DNA of 41,851 nucleotides, taken from assembly GCF_015056685.1 (NCBI RefSeq), contig NZ_SVFW01000037.1, positions 1 to 41,851 of the forward strand. The letters are read 5' to 3'. Under the pieces are notes generated by a model. That model saw nothing but the letters and a program-made list of their open reading frames with translations. It searched no databases and was not told the origin of the DNA. Position numbers and translations under genes: made by a program. Every line of letters begins with the position of its first letter. The first letter of the stretch is position 1. Positions 25,702 to 32,259 of this stretch are shown piece by piece. The stretch comes from Butyrivibrio sp. GTDB taxonomy: Bacteria > Bacillota > Clostridia > Lachnospirales > Lachnospiraceae.

Positions 25702-27342
25702 ATGCAGATAGACAGGGCGACAATGCCTGATAATGGTGTGATCTATGAGGGAGATTATTATAGAGGAATTCCGTATGGGCAGTATATTAGGCAGCAGGGG
25801 CTTCCAGATAAGCGCACATCCAGGGTTTTTGATATAAGGGACTTCGGAGCAGTAGCTGATGGAATGACAGTAAATACGGAAGCTGTTCAAAAGGCTGCTG
25901 ATGCGGCTAAAAGCGCAGGCGGCGGAGTAGTGCTGGTGGATGGCGGATGGTACATTTCAGGTACTGTTAAGATCTACGACAATACTACCTTGTGGATCAC
26001 AGGGGACAGTGCGCTTGTTGCATCCAAAGACCATGACAATTTTGTAGATGCGTTTGTGATCCTTGATAATGCGGAGAATGTCCGCGTTACAGGTGGTGGA
26101 AGGATTTATGGCAGCGGAGAATACTTTGTTTATTTGCCTCTTAAGAAGCCTCTTTTGACAACTCTTGAAAAGATCAAACAGCCACCGTTTCTCTACGATC
26201 CTATGGGATATCCTGTTGATACTATGAGATATGCTATTCGCAGCAGGATTCGTTACGCTGAGGATAAATATGGAAACGGTCAGCCCAAGATAAAGAGACC
26301 TATGTACATGCTGTGGGCCAATGGATGCAAGAATGTGATCATTGAGAATGTCATCCTGGAGGATTCCATGGACTGGAATCTGTGCATTGATGGGTGTGAC
26401 AATGTGAAGGTTTCAAATGTGGTCATCAACGGAAACCGCCACGTAGCAAACACTGATGGTATTGATGTTATGGGCAGTGAGGATGTTGAAGTTACACATT
26501 GTTTTATTTCTACTGCAGATGACGGACTGTGCGTTAAGGCTCCAAGGGTCCACGACCACGACGGATTAAATGTGGCTTCCGAAGGAAAGATGCGTGGCAC
26601 GAAGAATGTACGCTTTTCAGACTGCACGGTTCTTAGTGTTGCCAATGCTTTTAAGATTGGGACAGAGACTTACTATGACATTGAAAATGTGACATGCGAG
26701 AATTGTCATTTCTTTCTAGATATTTATCCGGGAACCTGCTCCGGAATTGCCATTGAGAGCGCGGATGGAAGCAATGTAAAAAATGTCACTGTCCGCAACA
26801 TTACCATGGACAACGTTGCATGCCCGCTGTTTATTTGTCTTTGCAAGAGAAATAAGTTTGGATATGTTGACGCAGAGGATGAGAAGAAGCGCTTTTTGGG
26901 CGGCTCTATTGAGGGCGTGACTATCGAGAATATCAAGGCGGTAAATGCTGAAGTGCCGTCAATCGTGACAGGGTATAGGATGACCCGGAAGCAGATGGAA
27001 GCTCTTTTGACAAAGGAAGGGGTATCTGAAATGGCTGCTAGCAGAATTGTTGCTGGTGAATGTGAATTTAATGAAAATGATTCATCGGATAATATAATTG
27101 GTAAAAATCTTGGGGAAATCATGATCAGTGACTTTGAAGTGGCATATAGAGACGACAAGGAAGAGATAAATCTTTTACCTGAAATACATGAGAATGTCAC
27201 TGATTATCCTGAGAACAGCGCTATGGGCGATGTGCCGGCATACGGCCTGTTTATCAGACATGCACCGAAGTGTACATATTCCAATGTCCATGTTGTGCCG
27301 CGAAGCATGAATACAAGGGAATGTATAGTAGAAGAATTGTAA
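25702..27342 (+). CDS. GH28-like right-handed beta-helix protein (polygalacturonase-related)
   Basis: A 546-residue parallel beta-helix protein. RVFDIRDFGAVADGMTVNTE near residue 42 is the usual start of GH28 and pectate-lyase-superfamily proteins. The central rungs contain NTDGID and TADDGLCVKA, which match two of the GH28 acidic motifs. The expected GHG histidine motif is replaced by NAFKIGTE, and the RIK motif by IAIES, so it is probably not a classical polygalacturonase. It has no signal peptide, suggesting action inside the cell on short oligouronides or another glycan. GGAGG precedes the ATG at 25702; an earlier ATG (25672) has no SD. It has a long structured leader and no immediate operon partner. 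Confidence 0.78.
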   Translation: MQIDRATMPDNGVIYEGDYYRGIPYGQYIRQQGLPDKRTSRVFDIRDFGAVADGMTVNTEAVQKAADAAKSAGGGVVLVDGGWYISGTVKIYDNTTLWITGDSALVASKDHDNFVDAFVILDNAENVRVTGGGRIYGSGEYFVYLPLKKPLLTTLEKIKQPPFLYDPMGYPVDTMRYAIRSRIRYAEDKYGNGQPKIKRPMYMLWANGCKNVIIENVILEDSMDWNLCIDGCDNVKVSNVVINGNRHVANTDGIDVMGSEDVEVTHCFISTADDGLCVKAPRVHDHDGLNVASEGKMRGTKNVRFSDCTVLSVANAFKIGTETYYDIENVTCENCHFFLDIYPGTCSGIAIESADGSNVKNVTVRNITMDNVACPLFICLCKRNKFGYVDAEDEKKRFLGGSIEGVTIENIKAVNAEVPSIVTGYRMTRKQMEALLTKEGVSEMAASRIVAGECEFNENDSSDNIIGKNLGEIMISDFEVAYRDDKEEINLLPEIHENVTDYPENSAMGDVPAYGLFIRHAPKCTYSNVHVVPRSMNTRECIVEEL

Positions 27343-27350
27343 AAAAGATG

Positions 27351-27378
27351 TTGCGAAGCAAACCATGTCTGATATAAT
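27351..27378 (+). promoter_or_regulatory. Strong promoter of the small-RNA unit
   Basis: TTGCGA (27351-27356) and a perfect TATAAT (27373-27378) are separated by 16 bases, with expected start near 27385. It begins only nine bases after the GH28-like stop codon. Confidence 0.65.
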
Positions 27379-27477
27379 CTAAATAAAGAAGCGGTAACCC
27401 CGCTTGATATGAACTGTAGCTACAAAGTTATAACCGCTAGTCCGGCCAAGAACAGGGCGGTTACTTCTTTGAGTAGA

Positions 27478-27553
27478 ACACTTGCTGAGGTATTTTCGAA
27501 GCTAGTGTGAACCATACATGTGCACTTAGCGAGGTTTTTTCGAGCTTAGTGCA
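27478..27553 (+). repeat. Twin hairpins with compensatory base changes
   Basis: Hairpin A (27478-27508) and B (27521-27553) share one plan: an outer stem, a T-T mismatch, three pairs, a GA/GA double mismatch, one G-C pair and a T-rich loop. The outer stems are ACACT/AGTGT in A and TGCACT/AGTGCA in B. The three inner pairs are GCT/AGC in A and AGC/GCT in B, so both sides changed together. The loops (GAGGTATTTTCGA and GAGGTTTTTTCGA) are nearly the same. Confidence 0.75.
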
Positions 27554-27607
27554 GCAGGTATATTGATAGTTAGTTAAGATCACCTCCTCGCATATGCGAG
27601 GCTACCG

Positions 27608-27640
27608 CTCCACATGTAATAATAGCATGTGGAGTTTTTT
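27608..27640 (+). terminator. Intrinsic terminator of the small-RNA unit
   Basis: A 9-bp perfect stem CTCCACATG/CATGTGGAG (27608-27616 with 27626-27634), a 9-base loop and six T residues. Confidence 0.92.
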
Positions 27641-27646
27641 AATACA

Positions 27647-27672
27647 AGAACAAATGTTCGAACAAATATTCG
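27647..27672 (+). promoter_or_regulatory. Tandem LexA-like (SOS box) operators
   Basis: AGAACAAATGTTCG (27647-27660) and CGAACAAATATTCG (27659-27672) abut with a two-base overlap. Both fit the Gram-positive LexA core GAAC-N4-GTTC, the second with one change. They end one base before the -10 of the DUF2130 promoter, where a bound repressor would block RNA polymerase. Confidence 0.72.
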
Positions 27673-27673
27673 C

Positions 27674-27679
27674 TATAAT
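27674..27679 (+). promoter_or_regulatory. -10 element of the DUF2130 gene
   Basis: A perfect TATAAT whose expected -35 region is occupied by the tandem LexA-like boxes. The start would fall near 27686, giving a leader of about 23 bases with GGAGG. Confidence 0.6.
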
Positions 27680-27708
27680 ATGTAAAGGATTTGATGGAGG
27701 ATAGGGAT

Positions 27709-29049
27709 ATGGCAGAACTTAAGTGCCCACATTGCGGGCAGGCGTTTACGGTTGATGATACAGAGCTCAGTTCGATCGTTCAGCAGATAAGGGATAAAGA
27801 GTTTGAAAAAGACCTGGACAGACGAACAAGTGAGCTTGAGAAACACCTCCAGGAGAAGCATGCTCTGGAGATGGCTGCGCAGGAGGACAAGATCACTCTT
27901 AAGACCAAGCAGCAGTATGAGAAAGAGATTGAAAATCAGGTCAAGATCATCGAAGAGTTAAAAACGAAACAGTATAAAGAGCTTGAAGAGCAAAACCAAA
28001 AAATAAATGAATTAAAAGAGGAGAAAGCTGCAGAAATTGAGCAGTTAAAAGACAAGCTCCGCGAAGCTCAGGAGAAGAACAGTAAGCTTCAGCTTGAGAT
28101 AGAAAGCACTTCAGACAAGACCAGGCTTGCAGTTTTGGAGGCGGTAAAAAAGGTCGAGGATGAGAAGCATGAACTTGAAAGCTCATTCAATGAGAAGGCA
28201 AGAGATCTTGAAAATGCACTGACTCAGGAAAAAGAAAAAGGAAAGATTCTGCTTGAGCAGAAGGAAAAAGAAGTAGAGTTCTATAAAGACTTAAAGACCA
28301 AGATGTCCACAAAGATGGTTGGCGAGACCCTGGAGCAGCACTGCGAGATCCAGTTTAATCAGCTCCGTGCCACAGCTTTTAAGAATGCATATTTTGAAAA
28401 AGACAATGATGCAAGAACCGGAAGTAAGGGCGATTACATCTACAGGGAAACTGACGAGAACGGTGTTGAGATCATATCCATCATGTTCGAGATGAAGAAT
28501 GAGATGGATGAGACTGCAACCAAGCATAAAAACGAAGACTTCTTCAAAGAGCTTGATAAGGACAGAAAAGAGAAAAACTGCGAATATGCGGTTTTGGTAT
28601 CCCTTCTCGAAAGTGACAGCGAGTTGTATAATGCAGGAATAGTCGATGTTTCTTACAAGTATGACAAGATGTATGTTGTAAGGCCACAGTGCTTCATTCC
28701 AATGATCACACTTTTAAGGAACGCAGCTCTCGGTGCCCTTTCATACAAGCAGGAGTTGGCAGCAGTTCGCAACCAGGATATTGATATATCCAATTTTGAA
28801 GATTCTCTCATGAAGTTCAAGGATGACTTTAGCAAGAATTACAATCTTGCCCACAAGCATTTTGACGCTGCTATAGAAGAAATCGATAAGACTATCCAGC
28901 ATCTTGAGAAGGTTAAAAAAGAGCTTCTCGGAAGCGACAATCAGCTTAGAATTGCCAACAGCAAGGTGGATGATGTCAGCGTAAAAAAGCTTACAAGGAA
29001 CAATCCTACTATGAAGGCAAAGTTTGATGAGCTGAAAGAACAACAATAA
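27709..29049 (+). CDS. DUF2130 nuclease-like coiled-coil protein
   Basis: A 446-residue protein. The N-terminus has a half zinc-ribbon (CPHCGQAF, residues 6-13). Residues about 35-195 form a long coiled coil rich in Lys and Glu. The DUF2130 core (about 200-400) is related to PD-(D/E)xK nucleases, and candidate catalytic residues are visible: Asp242 in SKGDYIY and Glu261-x-Lys263 in FEMKNE. The layout recalls RmuC, another coiled-coil nuclease-like recombination protein. The function of DUF2130 proteins is not established. Tandem LexA-like boxes just upstream suggest induction by DNA damage. The ATG at 27709 follows GGAGG by 8 bases. MATE and spermidine-synthase-like genes follow at 31- and 38-base gaps. 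Confidence 0.85.
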   Translation: MAELKCPHCGQAFTVDDTELSSIVQQIRDKEFEKDLDRRTSELEKHLQEKHALEMAAQEDKITLKTKQQYEKEIENQVKIIEELKTKQYKELEEQNQKINELKEEKAAEIEQLKDKLREAQEKNSKLQLEIESTSDKTRLAVLEAVKKVEDEKHELESSFNEKARDLENALTQEKEKGKILLEQKEKEVEFYKDLKTKMSTKMVGETLEQHCEIQFNQLRATAFKNAYFEKDNDARTGSKGDYIYRETDENGVEIISIMFEMKNEMDETATKHKNEDFFKELDKDRKEKNCEYAVLVSLLESDSELYNAGIVDVSYKYDKMYVVRPQCFIPMITLLRNAALGALSYKQELAAVRNQDIDISNFEDSLMKFKDDFSKNYNLAHKHFDAAIEEIDKTIQHLEKVKKELLGSDNQLRIANSKVDDVSVKKLTRNNPTMKAKFDELKEQQ

Positions 29050-29080
29050 AAGAATAAAAAGAAAATAGGTTATATACTTA

Positions 29081-30436
29081 ATGGCAACACAAAACAGAAG
29101 AGAATATTTAACAACAACACCGATACCAAAGCTTATTTTGTCACTGTCTGTTCCGACTATAATAAGCATGATGGTAACAGCTATTTATAATACTGCAGAT
29201 ACATTTTTTGTGGCAAGGGTGTCATCTGACCCTGTGGTCAATACTGCAGCCACCGCATCCGTAGGACTTGTATTTACAGTGATGGCACTTATTCAGGCAA
29301 CGGGATTTTTCTGTGGCCACGGCTCAGGCAATTTCCTTTCCAGAATGCTAGGGGCCGGCAATCACAAAGAGGCCAATGAGATGGCGTCCACCGGATTTGC
29401 ACTGTCGCTGATCCTGGGGGTTATATTTGCAGTTGTTGGAAACATTTTTATAGAAGAGATTGTGCAGTTTCTTGGTGCCACCAGCACAACCATGCAATTT
29501 ACCATGGATTACATGAGGATAATCCTGTTTGGTGCTCCTTTTATGATGGCTCAGTTTGTTATCAACAATCAGTTAAGGTTCCAGGGAAGTGCAGTGTACG
29601 CCATGGTAGGGCTTATGTGCGGCGCTGTCATGAATATTGTTCTTGATCCGCTCCTTATCCTGGTTTTCCACATGCAGGTAAGAGGCGCTGCCATAGCTAC
29701 TGTGATGGGACAGGTTACAAGCTTTATAGTTCTTCTCATAGGCACCAGTAAAGGTGAAAACATTAAGCTTAACATCAAAAATGTTCATATCAATGGCTAT
29801 TATCTAAAAGAAATCGTAAATGGTGGGGCACCTTCTTTATTCAGACAGGGAATGGCAGCTATTGCTACTCTTATCCTTAACAGAACTGCAGGAGCTATTG
29901 GCTCAGACGCTGCAATCGCAGGGATGTCTGTTGCCGGAAGAGTTATGATGATGATGGCATCTGCTCTTATCGGTTTTGGCCAGGGATATCAGCCTGTTTG
30001 TTCATTTAACTATGGCGCAGGCCTTACAAAGAGGGTAAAAGAGGGCTTCATTTTCTGCGTGAAATATTCAACAGTATTTCTCGTTGGAATAGGCGTTGTA
30101 TGCTTTATTTTTGCTCCGGATATAATAGCTCTTTTCTCTAAAAATCCGATGGCGATGGAGGTCGGTGTTGCAGCACTCAGATTTCAGGCCTGTACATTGC
30201 CACTTTCAGGAACCATCGTTATCAGCAACATGATGCTTCAGTCTATTGGAAAAGGTGTCAAAGCTTCCATAATGGCATCATCAAGAAATGGCCTTTTCTT
30301 TATACCTATGATATTGATATTACCTCCAATATTAGGTATTCTTGGAGTTGAGATGGCACAGTCCTGTGCCGATGTGCTTTCTTTTGGACTGGCTATTCCT
30401 CTTGCCGCATCGGAACTTAAGAAATTTAACGACTGA
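29081..30436 (+). CDS. MATE family multidrug/sodium antiporter
   Basis: A 451-residue inner-membrane protein with about 12 hydrophobic helices in two similar halves, as in the MATE/NorM/DinF superfamily. Signatures include the N-terminal PIPKLILSLSVPTIISMMVT and YNTADTFFVARVS, then FRQGMAAIATLILNRTAG at the start of the second half and GFGQGYQPVCSFNYGAG. Such proteins export cationic drugs or metabolites by Na+ or H+ exchange; the substrate is not predictable. The SD sequence before the ATG is weak, suggesting modest translation. It lies 31 bases after the DUF2130 gene and 38 before the next gene, so it is probably in the same transcript. E. coli dinF, a MATE gene, is also SOS-regulated (downstream of lexA), an interesting parallel. 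Confidence 0.92.
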   Translation: MATQNRREYLTTTPIPKLILSLSVPTIISMMVTAIYNTADTFFVARVSSDPVVNTAATASVGLVFTVMALIQATGFFCGHGSGNFLSRMLGAGNHKEANEMASTGFALSLILGVIFAVVGNIFIEEIVQFLGATSTTMQFTMDYMRIILFGAPFMMAQFVINNQLRFQGSAVYAMVGLMCGAVMNIVLDPLLILVFHMQVRGAAIATVMGQVTSFIVLLIGTSKGENIKLNIKNVHINGYYLKEIVNGGAPSLFRQGMAAIATLILNRTAGAIGSDAAIAGMSVAGRVMMMMASALIGFGQGYQPVCSFNYGAGLTKRVKEGFIFCVKYSTVFLVGIGVVCFIFAPDIIALFSKNPMAMEVGVAALRFQACTLPLSGTIVISNMMLQSIGKGVKASIMASSRNGLFFIPMILILPPILGILGVEMAQSCADVLSFGLAIPLAASELKKFND

Positions 30437-30474
30437 TACCGGCAATATAAAAATGAGAAGTGTTGGGTGAGTAA

Positions 30475-32130
30475 ATGAGACATAAGAAAATATTGAAAAA
30501 CAAGTTATTTCTTTATTTGACAGAGTTCTTTTCAGGAATGTCTGTCATGGCGGTAGAGCTTGGTGCTAGCAGGCTCCTGGCCCCATATTTTAGTTCATCG
30601 CAGATTGTGTGGACTATAATAATCGGAACGATCATGATAGCCATGGCCCTTGGAAATATCTACGGTGGCCGAAAAGCCGATAAGGACAAGGATCCAGGAA
30701 AACTCTATGGCAGAGTTCTTATCGCAGCTCTTTGGATTGCGCTGATCCCTGTTGTTGGAAAATATATAATACTTGGAATTTCAGCAATTTTGGTATTTAC
30801 TGTCAATTCGAATTTCCTCGTGATCGCAGCCTTTGCGGCATGTATGATCGTGTTTGTTTATCCTTTGTTTTTGCTTGGAACTGTTACACCGAGCCTTGCA
30901 AAATATACAACGGATTCTCTTGAGGATAACGGTAGGATCATCGGAACTCTCGGCGCATTTAATACAGTAGGAAGCATTATCGGTACTTTTGCTCCCACAT
31001 TTATAACTATTCCTGCAGTCGGAACTTCAGTAACATTCCTTATTTTCGCAGGTATTCTGGTGGCACTTTGTGTTTGTTATTTCTTAAGCCCTGATGAGGC
31101 GGAAGAAAAAACTCAAAAAAAAAATCTAAGTAAGGTGATAGCAGGGATACTGATCTTTGCTATATGTTGCGTCTTTGGACACAGCACCAGCTTCGCTTTC
31201 TGGGAGAGTGGCCTTACCTATGAAGGCGAGTCTGTATACAACTATCTTCAGGTAAAAGAAACACCAAATTCCGTAATTCTTTCCACAAACGTTCTCTTTG
31301 GAGTTCAGTCTGTTCTGGTAAAAGAAGGGGCGCTGACCGGTATGTATTATGACTATGCCATGGCAGCTCCCTACATGTGCGGAGTAAAAGACAAGGCGGA
31401 AAATGGTGAGGATGTGGATGTACTTATCCTTGGAATGGGGTCAGGCACATACGCGACACAGCTTAGCAGATATTTTGATAATGTGAATGTCACCGGCGTT
31501 GAGATTGATGATAAGATCACGGATCTTGCCCATAAGTATTTTGAACTTCCTGACACTACTTCAGTTACAACTTACGATGGAAGGGCCTATCTGGCAGCAG
31601 TCAGCGACCAATACGACGTTATCATGGTTGACGCATATCAGGACATTACTATTCCATTTCAGATGTCTTCTGTGGAGTTCTTTTCCCTGGTAAAAGAGCA
31701 TTTGGCACCCGGCGGTGTTATGGTGGTTAACATGAACATGTACAGTGATGAGACCCAGAGTGGAAGTCAGGAAGCTACGATCAACACGTATCTGGCGGAC
31801 ACCATTTCATCAGTGTTTAAGAACGTTGTAGTAGTTGATGTTCCGGGAGCGACCAACAAAGAGCTGTTTGCTACTGAGTCAGATGAGTTCCTTAATAATC
31901 TGAAGAGCAATGCGGCAAAAGAGCAAAATGAAAAACTGGCGGCCATGATGGAGAGAGCTCTTTTGACTGCAACTGAGTATGAAGCGGGCGAGAATATCAT
32001 GACTGATGACAAGGCCCCTGTGGAGCTCCTTGGTATGAAGCAGATTGACTCGATAATCAAGGATGAAGTGCAGTATTACAAAGAAATCTACAGATCACAG
32101 GGAATTGAAGGATTGATAAACAGTTTGTAA
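30475..32130 (+). CDS. Membrane-fused spermidine-synthase-like protein
   Basis: A 551-residue protein with two parts. Residues about 10-240 hold roughly seven or eight membrane helices (FFSGMSVMAVELGASRLLAP, GTIMIAMALGNIYGGRKADK). Residues about 250-551 form a Rossmann domain like spermidine synthase: LGMGSGTYATQL near 316, GVEIDDKI, TYDGRAYL and YDVIMVDAYQD. Soluble SpeE transfers aminopropyl from decarboxylated SAM to putrescine. Here the proton-abstracting region reads DAYQD rather than DSTDP, and membrane-fused members are mostly uncharacterised, so polyamine synthesis is only a possibility. It starts at an ATG preceded by GGGTGAG. It is the last gene of the DUF2130-MATE series; no clear terminator follows. 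Confidence 0.83.
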   Translation: MRHKKILKNKLFLYLTEFFSGMSVMAVELGASRLLAPYFSSSQIVWTIIIGTIMIAMALGNIYGGRKADKDKDPGKLYGRVLIAALWIALIPVVGKYIILGISAILVFTVNSNFLVIAAFAACMIVFVYPLFLLGTVTPSLAKYTTDSLEDNGRIIGTLGAFNTVGSIIGTFAPTFITIPAVGTSVTFLIFAGILVALCVCYFLSPDEAEEKTQKKNLSKVIAGILIFAICCVFGHSTSFAFWESGLTYEGESVYNYLQVKETPNSVILSTNVLFGVQSVLVKEGALTGMYYDYAMAAPYMCGVKDKAENGEDVDVLILGMGSGTYATQLSRYFDNVNVTGVEIDDKITDLAHKYFELPDTTSVTTYDGRAYLAAVSDQYDVIMVDAYQDITIPFQMSSVEFFSLVKEHLAPGGVMVVNMNMYSDETQSGSQEATINTYLADTISSVFKNVVVVDVPGATNKELFATESDEFLNNLKSNAAKEQNEKLAAMMERALLTATEYEAGENIMTDDKAPVELLGMKQIDSIIKDEVQYYKEIYRSQGIEGLINSL

Positions 32131-32186
32131 ACTGTCTGAAAATTGTATAAATAAGTACGATATCAAGCACATTTCTGAATGGTTGA

Positions 32187-32195
32187 TGCTATAAT
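32187..32195 (+). promoter_or_regulatory. Extended -10 promoter of the chemoreceptor operon
   Basis: TGC-TATAAT forms a consensus extended -10 about 65 bases before the chemoreceptor ATG. No good -35 hexamer is seen. Confidence 0.5.
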
Positions 32196-32259
32196 AGACA
32201 TGCATTACCGTTTAGTAATGTGCTATTTTTGTGTCCGCGAAAGCGAGAAAGAGAGAAAA

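Larger units (their letters stand above)
27385..27640 (+). ncRNA. Candidate ~255-nt small RNA, type I antitoxin-like architecture
   Basis: A self-contained unit between a strong promoter and a strong terminator, with no credible plus-strand coding frame. In order: a closing stem AAAGAAG/CTTCTTT (27385-27391 with 27464-27470); a stem TAACCGC/GCGGTTA inside it (27431-27437 with 27457-27463); two hairpins of the same shape (27478-27508 and 27521-27553); the sequence GATCACCTCCT (27578-27588), identical to the 3' tail of 16S rRNA; the 16-base palindrome CCTCGCATATGCGAGG (27586-27601); and the terminator. From memory, RNAs with an anti-SD stretch and a TAACCGC...GCGGTTA stem occur beside small holin-like type I toxin genes in Firmicutes. 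No toxin gene is visible on the opposite strand. The call is inference from architecture. Confidence 0.6.

Noticed and set aside
27460..27588. Type I toxin ORF on the minus strand opposite the small RNA
   Set aside because: An open frame of about 40 codons ends in AAGAAGTAA, but its only start is a GTG inside the SD-like stretch, and the product is not hydrophobic.
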